Notes: generated by a model from the sequence alone, not told the origin. Shown: positions 42,210 through 53,421, numbered from the stretch's first letter. The stretch is 64,000 bases of DNA from Anniella stebbinsi (GCA_029215795.1 JARDYH010000002.1:272188310-272252309); one strand, 5' to 3'. Made by a program: numbers and translations.

Positions 42210-42440
42210 TATATTATTTAATTTTTATTCTATTTATATCCTGCACTTCTCCCTCAGAGCAGTGTTATTCCCCTCACCCTTTATCCTCACAACAATGCTC
42301 TTGTGAAGATAAAGAGGCTGAGTGAAGGTGTCTGGCTCAAGGTCACCCAGTGAGCTCCATGGCTGAGGATTCGAACCCGCATCTCTCCAGTCTTAGTACA
42401 ACATTCTGACCACTATACTACACTATACCAGCTGTCTATG
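42210..42440 (-). mobile_element. MIR-like tRNA-derived SINE
   Basis: The minus strand begins with a tRNA-like head: on the + strand ATTCGAACCCGCATCTCTCC contains the complement of a pol III B box (GGTTCGAAT). Then come TCAAGGTCACCCAGTGAGCT, TTTATCCTCACAACAATGCT and a TTTATATCCTGC-type end. This is the general layout of MIR/CORE-type SINEs found across amniotes. Truncated copies of the same SINE lie at 36,640 and 46,485. Confidence 0.65.
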
Positions 42441-42954
42441 GCCCTTCAATGACAGATCTGCAGTGTCCTTAACTAGCTTCTAAATTTGAGGGCTAGGAAG
42501 CGGTACCTGCTATTTAATATTGAGAACTGTTGAAAGATTTTATCATATTTTATCATATTCAGTGGCATATAAATCCCACAAGTAAATAAATAAAATAAAT
42601 AATATTGCCTGCTTGGTTGCATAGTTCCCCCTCCCAGCTCAAAGCACAAGATCAGTGAAGTGATTTACTCTTTGCTCTTCACTCCACACACCTTAAAGTT
42701 GTGCCAGGTGGGTGGTCCTTTAGGAATTCCTCAAAAAGAGGACAAAAGAGGATACCAATTTGCATAACTTTTGCATATGCTAATTTATATGTATGAATGT
42801 GCATGGACACACATCCGTATATACGATTTAAACAGAAATACAGTATGTCGCTTCATCGTGTGGAAGATGACCAGATGACCTGTGTCTGGGTGCAGCTGAT
42901 GGGCAACTCCAAGGCCACGCTCTTCTTTCATTGTTTCTTTATCTTTAAACAATA

Positions 42955-43030
42955 CATGGATTGTATAGCCCTTCAAATAGAGGATTCTGTCCAAATAGAG
43001 GACTGTTCTCTTTAAAAAAGGTCACATGGC
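42955..43030. repeat. 'CTTCAAATAGAGGAC' repeat, copy B
   Basis: TAGCCCTTCAAATAGAGGAT, CCAAATAGAGGACTGTTCTC and AAAAAAGGTCACATGGC. The sequence upstream from 42,890 (ATGGGCAACTCCAAGGCCAC, TTGTTTCTTTATCTTTAAAC) resembles 57,140-57,190, so the copy may be longer. Confidence 0.4.
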
Positions 43031-43387
43031 TGCTTTAGTGCTGAGGAATCCTTGAAAGTATCATCAGCCACTAAGCCAGTAAGCCTTGGGATCACTGAAG
43101 CCACCAGGGTCCACGGGAAACCTCCCTATTCCAGCTCCCCTCAAGCTGGTAAGCCATGAGAAGCTTGTTTTGTGAGGGTTTTTTTTTCCTCACCCTGATG
43201 CCTTAAATCTCTCCTTTCTTCCAACCTGCATTGAACCTGCCGGTTGTGACTGATTTATGTGGCACAAACTCTAAGATGAATAAATGAAATGAATGAACAT
43301 GTTCAACTCACAGTGCAGTGCAGGCAAAAAAACCAAAACAAAACCAAAAACCAAAAAAACACTCCATTCCACTCAGCCACTGAGGAA

Positions 43388-43400
43388 GGGGGGGGGGGGA
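43388..43400. repeat. G homopolymer
   Basis: Run of about 12 G following an A-rich, AAAACC-rich stretch (43,320-43,375). Confidence 0.8.
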
Positions 43401-43533
43401 GAAGAGAAGTCATTTAGACCATTCACTAGCCTGAAAGTTGGAGAGTGGGAGGCATGCCTGAAACTGGACTGAGGGAGAAATGTGGCCATATTAAGTAGGC
43501 GTGGCCATGCTAGCCCATGATTGACTGGTGTCA

Positions 43534-43647
43534 ACCTTCCCCAACCTGGTGTTGCTGAGCTAGTATTCTTGGGCATTGACAATGCTGGCTGGAGCTGATG
43601 GGAGTTGTAGTCCAAATTGATCTGGAGAGTACCAGGTTGGGGAAGGT
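43534..43647. mobile_element. Short palindromic MITE, best inverted ends
   Basis: ACCTTCCCCAACCTGGT (43,534-43,550) is the perfect reverse complement of ACCAGGTTGGGGAAGGT (43,631-43,647). It contains GCTGATGGGAGTTGTAGTCC. This copy defines the ends of the family best. No clear TSD. Confidence 0.8.
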
Positions 43648-44049
43648 TGGACCTGTGCCTTGTGCTTCAACTCTTCCACACAGTGGAGAGAAAGTCTCTG
43701 GGCTTTTGTATATGAGCCTGTAAATCCACTGCATCCACTTTCAGTTTCGTTGCAGAATTCAGATCCTAGTACTACACAAGAAACATTTCCTTTCCTACTT
43801 TTCCACTACATAACCTGTAGGTGGTACTGTGATATAGTAGAATATTATAAATACAGATGGGAAACAGTGTTTTCTTTCACTTTCAGAAATAATGTCCTGT
43901 TTTCCTGTTCTAAAAACACACACAAAAACACCCTCACCAAAATGAAGTTTACAAACAAACACAAATCTGGAGGGTCACATGCACTATCTAAAGACCCCCA
44001 AAACAACCATGAGTACTAAGGAAAAATGATCACACAAAAAATGCCTTGT

Positions 44050-45448
44050 GTAGAAACCTCCCTCTTTCTCCATCCCCCCACCCCCCGATAGGATAGTGGA
44101 TTGGAGAACAGTATTTCACTGGCATATCTGCATTTGTAGTCCAGCACTAGTATCTATTTTCTTTCTCCTCACATGCTTTTGGGCTTATAGCAATTCCGTA
44201 GGTGAAAATAGTTACCATTAGCAGAAAACAGTTCCCTAACTCTGGCTTGTTGAGACACAAAGCCTCTGCTCCAAGAGTTATTGTTAGCCCCATATTCAAA
44301 TTTGACTTCAAGAATCCCAGGTTTAAAGATTTTTAAATATTATGCTAGAGCAACAGAGCATGCATCTGTTCATTCAAATATACAATGCACAAGATGATAG
44401 ATAGCTTGTATATATCCTCTGAAATCATATTCACAGTGATGTTTGCAGCATCTTTAAATATGGAATGGTTTAGGCATCTGTTACAGAACTAATGTCAGGA
44501 GGGTATTAAACATGGTTGATGTATCAAACATAAATATATTCTTAAGAAGTCAGACCTTGAATGAGAACTGGCTGGTTTAAATTTAGTCCATGTAACAAAG
44601 AGATGTGGATCATGGCATGAAAAACTTTAATGAGAAAGTGCAAAGTTCTGACCTTGGCCTCCAACCTGATTAAATGAGATTCTGCAGAGTCTCCAGGTTT
44701 TATCAGCAGGGTTATTGTCCTTTGATTCTGATGAGAGGAAACCTCATCAGTCTAGACAAAGGGTGGCACCTATTGTGCCTTCTCTGAGACATGTTCACTG
44801 TGAAGTCCTGAGATGAGGCAGCTGTAATTCTCTTTTAGCACAGCTGGATTTCATACTGCTTAGCTATAAGATCAGCTGCATATATTATAAAAAAAATCAA
44901 GCACATCTCATATTAATCCTGATGTTCCATGCATAGTAACTCAGTCAAATCTTGACTGGGTCAGACAGACCTCCTGCAGTATGCTTTATTGTTGCCCTTT
45001 ATATTCAAGGCTGTAGAGACAAAATTACTTACATCCCGATTCTATTAATGTTTACTCAACAGAAAAATCCACCTAATTCAAATACTTATTCTTAAGGAAG
45101 AGTATGGATTGTGGCCTTAATCTTAGGAAAGACAACCCCTCCCCCTATCACCACCACTCATCTGATCTGGAAGATGTTTAGAGGCCTTCTAGCCCAGATG
45201 TTTCCAAACATATATTTCCCAGCAGAATAATGGATTTAGTACAAATTCTATTATCTGAAATCAGCAATGGAAAGAGAACTTGCCATATCACACAAATTAG
45301 ACATGTTAATGTTGGACATCTTTTTGAAGCCTTTACTGCTGTGAAAATAGAGGGTATAATTTCAGATTAAATGAAGATCTAGGGTGATTTTGATGCCTTA
45401 ATACAAAGGTTAATATCCCAAGCACATCCCCTTAGAGTAAGTGTTATC
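44050..45448. other. Repeat-poor stretch, possible conserved non-coding DNA
   Basis: From about 44,280 to 45,100 I see no repeat shared with the rest of the window, balanced composition and motif-like words (GATTAAATGAG, GCTGTAATTCTCTTTTAGCA, GGTTTTATCAGCAGGGTTAT). This contrasts with the transposon-filled surroundings. Conservation cannot be tested here. Confidence 0.25.
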
Positions 45449-45456
45449 AGAGTATC
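45449..45456. repeat. 8-bp target-site duplication
   Basis: AGAGTATC here and at 45,776-45,783, flanking the MITE exactly. Confidence 0.9.
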
Positions 45457-45775
45457 TAGGGTGACCATACAAAAAGGAGGACAGGGCTCCTGTAACTTTA
45501 ATGGTTGTATTGAAAGGAGAATTCCAGCTATTGCCATTTGTATGCAGGCAGCACCTGGTGAAATTCCCTCTTCATGACAACAGTTAAAACATCAGCACAA
45601 CAGTCACAGTGGCCAGATACAAAAGAGGACAGGGCTCCTGCAGCTTTCACTGTTGTGATGAAGAGGGAATTTCACCAGGTGCTGTATGCATACAAATGAC
45701 CCTGCTGAAATTTCCTTTTCAATACAACTGTTAAAGATACAGGAGCCCCGTCCTCCTTTTCATGTGGTCACCCTA
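45457..45775. mobile_element. hAT-like MITE (TAGGGTGACCATA ends), copy 1
   Basis: The ends TAGGGTGACCATACAAAAAG and TTTCATGTGGTCACCCTA are inverted repeats, and GGAGGACAGGGCTCCTGTAA is mirrored by TACAGGAGCCCCGTCCTCC. The exact 8-bp TSD is AGAGTATC. Almost the whole 319 bp folds on itself. An inner GAGGACAGGGCTCCTGCAGC (45,624-45,643) repeats the outer motif, so the element has nested arms. No coding sequence. Second copy at 52,456-52,773. Confidence 0.88.
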
Positions 45776-46275
45776 AGAGTATCAGTGCAATACAGTAGCA
45801 AGAGTGTTAGGCCAGGAAGGTCAAGGATAACAGCCTAACCTAACATACAGTGGGGTCCTACTCTTATATTTAAAGAATGTTCAGTGGGGCATGCTAAAGC
45901 CCTGGCAAATGTGTGCAGGGTTACACCATTATAGAGTTGTGAAGGTCAAATGAACCCCATGTTTTTTTCTTCGAGGAAAAGTGGGACACAAATGTTTTTT
46001 TTAAAAAAAGCAATGGGACTTCCAAGAAAGTACAATTCAGTGAATAGGGATTGTAAATATTTTCAATTCATAGAGTTGATGCCAGATTTGGCAAGCAAAT
46101 ATTCAAGGTGAGGTTTTTTTTTAATATGCATAGAAATGTAAAGCCCACCTTTTAGCCTTTAGCAGTTGCATGTACTAAAACAATACAATGTTCCTTAGAA
46201 CATTCTACTTTTTTGTTTTAAAGTCACTCATCCATGCAGCCAATGTCATCACTTTGTGTGTCAGATGCAATGCAA

Positions 46276-46451
46276 GGCCAGATTTACACGAGTGCTTTTT
46301 ATCACTACTTTTGTAGCATTATTTCCCACTTTTTATTCCATATTGTCCAAAATGGACGCCATTGTGTGTGCTATGAGGTAAAAATGCCCTAGGGGGACAT
46401 AGCGTCACCATGATGGGATTATATCGGTATGACATGGGGTGTAGATCCTGC
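46276..46451. mobile_element. GGCCAGAT-TACAC MITE, long variant
   Basis: The left end GGCCAGATTTACACGAGTG and the right end GGTGTAGATCCTGC are inverted repeats, the same as in the two 130-bp elements at 48,682 and 63,716, but the interior (TTATCACTACTTTTGTAGCA, ATGGACGCCATTGTGTGTGC) is different. Confidence 0.6.
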
Positions 46452-46484
46452 ACAAGTCTAGTAACTCTTTTGGGAATATTCATT

Positions 46485-46606
46485 TATTGATTATTAGATG
46501 TATATCCTGCTTTTCTTCCAAAGAGCTCAAGGTGGCCCACATGAGTCTCTTCTTCCACGTTTTATCCTCACAACAATTCTGTGAGGTAGGCTATGGTGAT
46601 AGAGAG
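46485..46606 (-). mobile_element. MIR-like SINE, part interrupted by an insertion
   Basis: TATCCTGCTTTTCTTCCAAA, GAGCTCAAGGTGGCCCACAT and TTTATCCTCACAACAATTCT then GTGAGGTAGGCTATGGTGAT. It stops at TAGGGATGTGTATC. The expected far end of the SINE reappears near 47,722-47,755 (CTAATCCCTATGCCACACCG then GCTCTC). The roughly 90 bp between is missing. Confidence 0.6.
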
Positions 46607-47720
46607 TAGGGATGTGTATCGTATCGTTAAAATGTCCGATAATGATACAATAAGGTCATTATCAGACATCTGATTAATGATAATAATATGATAGAAAAAC
46701 TTCTGATAAATATCCGATCCGAAAATATTCAGCCTGATTATATCGGGTTATTGGACTGCCATATAAATAAACCTATAACTTCTGTATTTTAAAAGTTAGA
46801 GGCTTGAAACTTGGTAACAATGCTTATGGGGTATGCCTAAGTATGTGTATGAAATTTGAGATTTATCCTTCCAACCCTCGATTTTATTTGAATTTATTAA
46901 AGATCGTTTAAGTTCTGACAGGTGAGAATGACAGTTCGCCACGTGCATTCATTCGAACCTGTCAAAAAGTTGCAGGATCTTTAAAAAATTCATATAAAAT
47001 ACAGGGGTAGAGGGGTTGATCTGAAATTTGGCACATATGTGTAGCAACATGTGCTAGACATGTGTATGAAATTTGAGATCGATCCCTCCAACCCCCAATT
47101 TTATATGAACTTATTAAAGATCATGCAACTTTATTGAGAGCTGGTTGACCGGGCCTCCGTGCTGTCATCTTGTTGTCTGCTTTCCCCCCCATAGGTTTGC
47201 ATTGGGATAAACATATGCATAACTTTTTTATTTGAAATGATAATGACATGAAACTTGGGGAGCCAGGACTAGCAAGATCCAATCTGCAATGTCCAAAAAG
47301 TTTCATGTCTCTATCTTTTCAAATTAAAAAGTTATACGGGTCCCCCAAAAGGCCCCGCCCCGCTGTAACTTCTTCATTTTTAAAGATAAAAACTTGAAAC
47401 TTGTGGGACACTGAATATGGGATCTGGCTGGTCATTTGTGAAAAAAGATCAGAACAATTGCTCAAACCTTTGTTTTTCTATTATTTTTTTAAAGATCGTG
47501 CTCGTTCTGAAAGCTGGTTGACCGGGCCTCGTCTTTCAGAACGAGCACGATCTTAAAAAAAAATTCATAGAAAATTGAGGGTTTGAGCAATTGCTCTGAT
47601 TTTTGCATATTTTTGGCCCCACCTCTTTTGCCTTTGGCTCCTCCCATGTGTGGAATATGGCCCCTGAAAGCTTCTCCGAAATTGAATTTGTCCCTCGAAC
47701 AGAAAGAAGTTCCCCCACTC
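46607..47720. mobile_element. Second hAT-like element with GATAAT subterminal repeats
   Basis: Starts TAGGGATGTGTATCGTATCG, nearly the same end as the 21,850 element, followed by arrays of GATAAT/ATTATC words (46,635-46,750) in place of GATCCG. Inside are monomers with CCTATAACTTCTGTATTTTA, GCTTGAAACTTGG and TGTGTATGAAATTTGAG (about 46,770, 47,000, 47,215, 47,367), like those of the 2.5-kb palindrome. It includes a strong hairpin at 47,450-47,600. The right terminal repeat is not found, so the right edge is inferred from the interrupted SINE and may be deleted. Confidence 0.65.
47450..47600. repeat. Hairpin in the second hAT-like element
   Basis: AAGATCGTGCTCGTTCTGAA (47,492-47,511) faces TTTCAGAACGAGCACGATCT (47,533-47,552) around the loop CTGGTTGACCGGGCCTCGT. 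Pairing extends outward weakly (CAATTGCTCAAACC versus GGGTTTGAGCAATTG). The loop motif GAGCTGGTTGACCGGGCCTC occurs once more at 47,138-47,157. Confidence 0.8.
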
Positions 47721-48681
47721 CTGTTCTAATCCCTATGCCACACCGGCTCTCACACTAGTTTTGAACTCACTCCAGGCATAATCTAAAACTTTATTCACCC
47801 ACATGAAGCCACCAACAGCAAGGTGAGATGCTTGATACCGATTTGGAAATCAATGTATGCATTTGGTTTGAAAACGCGACCTCCAATGGAAGCTGCCCTG
47901 ATGGATTCATGGGTTCTGACTTTTGCATTCAGCAGTGCGCTTTCCCCTATGATAGACACAGATCAGCAAGATTTGGAAATGTTTAAACTCATCCATTTTT
48001 ATCCCTATTCCCTTAGCAGATTTTGATTCCTGTGGTCTTCTTTGCCAAGATTACCCCAATTTTCATGTCCCTCTTTGCTTTTGTATCCCAAAGTGCATTA
48101 ATTTGCTTAGAATGCCAATAAAAAGTGTGTTGCAGTTGTAATGGCATTAATCAACTGTTGCCTTGAAACACATTATTTAAATGGTTCTGTCCTTTGGAAT
48201 GGACAGCATCTGAATATGTATGACCCATTCAGCATTGCTGAGGAATTGTTCCTGTATGTGTAAATTAGGATTAGCAATGCAGAACCATTTTGGTTTTTCT
48301 CCATGCCTGTTTTAAATGCCTGGGAGAAGATTTCTTTATTTTTTGTCAATGCATCTTGTTTTAGTTCAAGCTACCATATCTTTTTAGAATTTACAATTCA
48401 ATCCACAGGTTTTTAATTGTGTAAATAATTCTTTTGCAAAACCGCCCTTATCTCGCTTCTCTTGCCTCAAACAACTAGTATGAAAAAAAGGAACTAATTG
48501 CAAGATGGCCAGATGGTTTTCTTTGTGCAAGATAATAGTGGGCACCAACTGAAGGAAGAAGCCTCTAATTGTTTTGCAGATGGATTGCTGCAGCAAACAA
48601 ACAGGGCCACTCATATTCTGTAGAAGGCTAACAGAACAACACAGCAAAAGCCTGCAAGATTATCAAAGCAACTGCTAACAG

Positions 48682-48811
48682 GGCCAGATCTACACCAAGC
48701 AAAATATAATACTTTTAAAGCAGCTTGAAAACTGCATATCGAATGTGTCATGGGCCCCAACAGTTGTCAAGACCATTATAAACCATTATAAAGCAGTAGT
48801 GTAGATCCTGC
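48682..48811. mobile_element. 130-bp MITE, GGCCAGATCTACAC ends, copy 1
   Basis: The ends GGCCAGATCTACACC and GTGTAGATCCTGCC are inverted. GTGTCATGGGCCCCAACAGT lies in the middle. Equal in length and nearly equal in sequence to 63,716-63,845. No convincing TSD; 3-bp types are possible. Confidence 0.8.
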
Positions 48812-48950
48812 CCAATACTAGTTATGGGTTCAAAGAACCATGAGAAGAAAGGGGAAAGGTCTTAGTGTTCATGTTCCATGCTAGCAGATGAGTTCTCACA
48901 CTGTAGTGCTGAAAAATGTCCAGGGTTGTGTTACCCCAAGAGTGCAGAAC

Positions 48951-49060
48951 TAGGGCTGTGCAAGCTTCAGACTCATTTTGTGTACAATCTGCCATTTTCT
49001 GCACAGCTGTAGTGTGAGGAGAGAAAATAAGTCCTACAACTCCCAGCATGCATTGCAGCT
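48951..49060. mobile_element. TAGGGCTGTGCA-ended hAT-like fragment, copy 2
   Basis: Starts TAGGGCTGTGCAAGCTTCAG and holds the ACAACTCCCAGCATGCATTG phrase, like 38,426-38,560. The end is not defined. Confidence 0.4.
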
Positions 49061-50895
49061 ACATCAGAGTACAGCATTTGAGTGATGATGTGGCATATGG
49101 AGTAGTTAGGGTTATAGGTGGGGATCTGTTGTTGTTGAGGGTTAGGAGGGGTGGTGGAGAGTGGGGAGTGGGAGAGAGTCGCAAGGCACTTCCCCCCCCC
49201 CCTCTCTCTCTCTCCTCCATATGCAGAATCTCATGCCTGGGGCCAAATCCACCCTTCTGGGAGGGGGTCCCCTGAAGGCCCCTGAGCCCACCCACCTTCC
49301 TCAACCACATATTCATTGGTGGTTTCCTGGCTCTTGTGCTGTTTTTAAAATCATTCTAAAAGGTAGAAATGTCTGAGGCTTAGTTACTGACATTAAGAGA
49401 TTTAATCTAAACTACGCTGGTATGCTGTTTTGGGTTCTGCCCCTTTTGCTTTGGTCTTGTCCACCACTGGAATGTGGCCTCCACCAACTTCTCTGAATAA
49501 GAAACCTACATTAATGACTTTACTCCCTAAGTTAGTTGCATTAATGACTTTGCTTCCATTGATTTCAGTGTGAACTAAATTCAGCTAATTTGGTTTGGAT
49601 TCAATCCGTAGTGAATAAGGAAGGTACAGGCTGCACTATTGAAATTCTAGTGTGCTATGGGGGAAAAAAGTATTGAAGAACCTCCTTGGATTTTGGGAGT
49701 CATGTTTTTCATGCAATGCTCTTTCCACTTTCTGCTAGTGGAAGGGCACGTCTGGATCCAAGCCATTATTATTAGTTGTCATCCACAGTAAATAAAGAAG
49801 ATGTATAAGAAGTTCTGATCATAACATTCTCATAAACAGAAAGAAACTTAAATAGAATAATATAGAACAAAAGGTCTTAAAATTAACTATGCTGGTTTCG
49901 TGGCATTATTAATAAACTATTGAAGTTTTCATGGCATTACATATCAGTTTTTCATAGCATGATTGTGAGAGATGTGCAATATCTGTCTGTATCTACTGCC
50001 ATTTTGCCTCTTTGACTGCTGGGATCACATGTTCAGGGCACTTATTCATAAATGAAAAAATGCAATCTTCAGAATGCTGAGCCAAATCCCTATTGTCCCT
50101 TGCGTGCAAATTATTATCTCCAATTGCCTTAATTGGGAAATTACTTGCACATGCAGTTTTTGTTTATTTGCTTTGCCAATATGATACTCATATTCTCACA
50201 GTCAGTTCCTGCTCTGGAAACCTATCTGCAGCAGTGAACGTTTCACACTAGGACTGGTGGAAACTTAGAAGTCTGCACATAGAATCCCTAATGGCAATTG
50301 TAAAGGCCTTGGAGCAGGATGGTTCTTCACAAGAACAAAATCTCATTTTTGTTTCGAAAGTATAAGAGCACATGGATGCAAATCTCAGGCATATGATGCT
50401 TGTATAATTGCTGGCCTGAAATTTTTTCATGAGCTTTGTCTCATGGCTTGCGGCAACGTGGCTGTCTAAGTCCTCCATCACACACACAAAGATTGATCCA
50501 GTGTGCCGTAACCCTAGAATAGATGGAGCGGTAGACTAGTTAATCACAGTTTGTGCTGATGATGGAGAGCTTAAAGGATCGTGTTGCCAAGAGCATAGTT
50601 GAACCTGAGCAGAGAAAATACTTCAGCCTGACTAGAAATGTAGCATCTACCCACCCATGTATGACTAAAGTGAATTGGCCATAACTAAGCTTTGGTAAAT
50701 CTGGGTTGTCTCATGTACAAGTTATCTCTGAAATTGCTGCTGACTGTATCTATGTGCAGCCAGTGCACATGTTACATTTCTCTACATTAGGGCCCCCAGT
50801 CTGAATTGGGACCATAGTGTGGGGGCTAGGGTTTTTTTAAGATTGAGATTGGGGGCTCTGCACTGACTCTAGGGTTAAATGAAAACTGTGTAGCT
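49061..50895. other. Unassigned non-coding stretch
   Basis: Includes a C-run and (CT)n at 49,190-49,213. Nothing coding recognised. Confidence 0.3.
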
Positions 50896-50899
50896 GCTA

Positions 50900-50957
50900 T
50901 TTATTTATTTATTTATTGCATTTCTATACCGCCCAATAGCCGAAGCTCTCTAGATAC
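50900..50957 (-). mobile_element. LINE 3' tail scrap
   Basis: (TTTA)n then TTGCATTTCTATACCGCCCA and ATAGCCGAAGCTCTCTAGA, the reverse complement of the common LINE tail. Only about 60 bases remain. Confidence 0.7.
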
Positions 50958-51066
50958 GGATCAGGAAGAAGACTGTTTTGGCCCTGCATGGCCCTAGTCT
51001 AATATACGGACAGAGGAATCTGTCGGTTTCATTTTCTCCTCAGTCATTAAAACAAAACAACAAAAC

Positions 51067-51081
51067 ACCCCCCCCCCCCCA
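51067..51081. repeat. C homopolymer
   Basis: About 14 C following AAAACAAAACAACAAAACA. Confidence 0.8.
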
Positions 51082-51539
51082 AGTTCTTTCCATCCCATTT
51101 ATGAAGAAATTTGTGAATTTTGGTAAATACGTACTTTAAAAACCGCAAACCAAACACAATTATCACTCATCTGCAGCAGCCAATTTCAATAAGTACAGCT
51201 ATTCCTGCCATGAAGAGGGTCATGTTGTATCTGCCTGCTGTGTCAAAGATGAGGAACGTATTAGAAAAAAGGAAGTGGTAACACAAATTCAGCACCGGAA
51301 ACATGGTTGAACATGGAGGGATTCAAATCCAGACATTTAAGAGTGAAGAACTCAAAGCCTGCTGTTGAAAAGCCATTCCTACTTTTCAATTCATGAGGGG
51401 TTTCATGTGAATCCCCTCCCATTACACAACTAAGAAGATATACTTTTTCATATATTCTGCCACTTCAGATTGCAGGTGTAGGATCACATAGTTCCTCGCA
51501 CATAGCAAAGGAAATCCCTGCATATAGAAAGTCAGCGAA

Positions 51540-52330
51540 TCAGGAAGAAAATTAGCCTGGGACTTTTCTCCTTCTTGACATGTTATTTTCTTTTTAGTAA
51601 TTATTTACATGTGATCTTTTGTTGTTGTAGTAAATAAAGACCTTATATTAGCTTAACCCATATTAAACGTATCCATTATTACAAATTCATTATATTGGTT
51701 CCAGTATGGAATAAATGTATTGGTTATTTTGAAGGGGGGGGGGGGAGTCATGATCAATTTGCATGTTTCCTTCCCATAACAATTTGTAGTAGCTTGTAAT
51801 TTTGTTCTAAGGGCAGGAAAGTATCATATGGAAGAACAGACACATGGCCTTATCTTCTGTTTGCGTGAACTAGGAAGACTTCTTTTGGAGCAATTTGACT
51901 CTGTGTGTGTGAGCGTACGTGCATGTGTGTTGTATAATAACTCTCGTTATTATTAAAACAATGAATATTGGTATTCAGAAGCTGATGCAGATGCATGCAT
52001 ATTATTATTTTTAGTAATTAAGGCAAAACAGATGGTTTGTTTGCAGCATTTTTAAATTTTGCTCCATTTTATTTTGATTCATTAATGGTGACCATCAAAT
52101 GGTGCTACAGAGCGCAGAAATCAAAAACCAAACATGCAAAGCCAATGACAAACAGTGCTTATATTACCCAAACCCATAAAAATTAACTAGTAAACATAGA
52201 AAACATAACTGTCAAATTATTTATAGAGCTTCCTTTCACATAAATATTTCCAAACATCAGCTGTATATAACAGGTGCGGTTGTCAATAAGCTTCTGTGAA
52301 TCATGGCACTTAGAGATAAAAGGGAATCAC
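51540..52330. other. Repeat-poor stretch, possible conserved non-coding DNA
   Basis: A/T-rich but not tandemly repeated, with several TAATTA/GTAATTA words (TTTTAGTAATTATTTACATG, TTTTAGTAATTAAGGCAAAA) and no match elsewhere in the window apart from a G-run at 51,736. Inference only. Confidence 0.2.
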
Positions 52331-52455
52331 TCAAGCTCAGAATGCCTGGCAGTAGAAAATTATTAAGAATGGAATGGGTTGCAGGGAGCTGTTGAGTGTT
52401 TTCGTACTTCAGGTTGTGGAATATTGGGTTCCTTAAATAGGTATGTTCCTTTCAT

Positions 52456-52773
52456 TAGGCTGACCATATGAAAAGGAGGACGGGGCTCCTGTATCTTTAA
52501 CAGTTTCATAGAAAAGGGAATTTCAGCAGGTGTCATTTGTATATATGCAGAACCTGGTGAAATTACCTCATCATCACAAAGTTAAAGCTGCAGAAGCCCT
52601 GCTCTCTTTTCTACATGGTCAAGAGACAGGGCTCCTGCAGCTTTAACTGTTATGATGAAGAGGGGATTTCACCAGTTTATGTATGTATACAAACAACACC
52701 TGCTGAAATTCCCTGTCCTTTGCAACTGTTAAAGATACAGGAGCCCTGTCCTCCTTTTCATATGGTCACCCTA
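52456..52773. mobile_element. hAT-like MITE (TAGGGTGACC ends), copy 2
   Basis: TAGGCTGACCATATGAAAAG and TTTTCATATGGTCACCCTA are the inverted ends, and GGAGGACGGGGCTCCTGTAT opposes AGGAGCCCTGTCCTCC. The flanks CTTTCATT and CTTTCACT agree at seven of eight positions, an aged TSD. At 318 bp versus 319 bp for copy 1, the internal palindrome is the same. Confidence 0.85.
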
Positions 52774-52984
52774 CTTTCACTAATGACAACATTACTTAGA
52801 GCCCAATCCTAATGCCTCAGTATTGATGGGGGAGCTCCTGTGCGGTATAAGTGATTGAAAGTTGCTGGTAGCATTTCTCCCACAAGTGGTAGCTTTTGGA
52901 AAGCCATGAAATGGGCTGTTTTGTGGCTGATAAGGAGCAGCCTTTGGATCTGTTGGATCGGAAGCAGCTCCATTCCTCCAGACT

Positions 52985-53295
52985 AGTGGTCCCAAACCTT
53001 TTGCGGTTGGTGGGCACATTAGGAGTTTTGAAGAGTGTCATGGGTACTCTCACAAAATGGCTGCAATGGGAGGGCTTGCTTGTTCATAAATGGCTGCCAT
53101 GGTGGGCATGGCCTGTCACAAAAGACCCATTTCCTAGAAAGCAAACTGGTGACTTGCCCAAGACCCTATGTGCAAGGCAGAGGTGGGGTTTGAATTCCAA
53201 AATACAAAACCCAAATAAAGATAAATCTGTGGCAGTGCTTCAGTCCAGTGGGTACTGAGAGATATCCATGGGCAAAATGTTGAAGACCCCAGCCC
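52985..53295. repeat. Dispersed repeat, pair with 39,620
   Basis: TAGTGGTCCCAAACCTTTTG to CATGGGCAAAATGTTGAAGA and CCCC. Shares its internal order with 39,620-39,870. The ends TAGTGGTCCC and a GACCCC-type right end hint at a DNA transposon, but no TSD was found. Confidence 0.6.
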
Positions 53296-53406
53296 TAGTT
53301 GGACCCAATCCAGGTCCATCAATTATACGATCACTGAAGCTAGTTCCATTGTTGTCAATGGGGAAAAGTTGTAAATACACAAAATCATCAATTAAAAAAT
53401 ACTACT

Positions 53407-53421
53407 GTAACTGCCCCCCCC
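53407..53421. repeat. C homopolymer and (CA)n
   Basis: About 13 C followed by a short CACACACACA. Confidence 0.75.

Noticed and set aside
42360..42400. Possible tRNA gene (GATTCGAACCC)
   Set aside because: It is the complement of a B box within a MIR-like SINE. No cloverleaf could be drawn from the surroundings.
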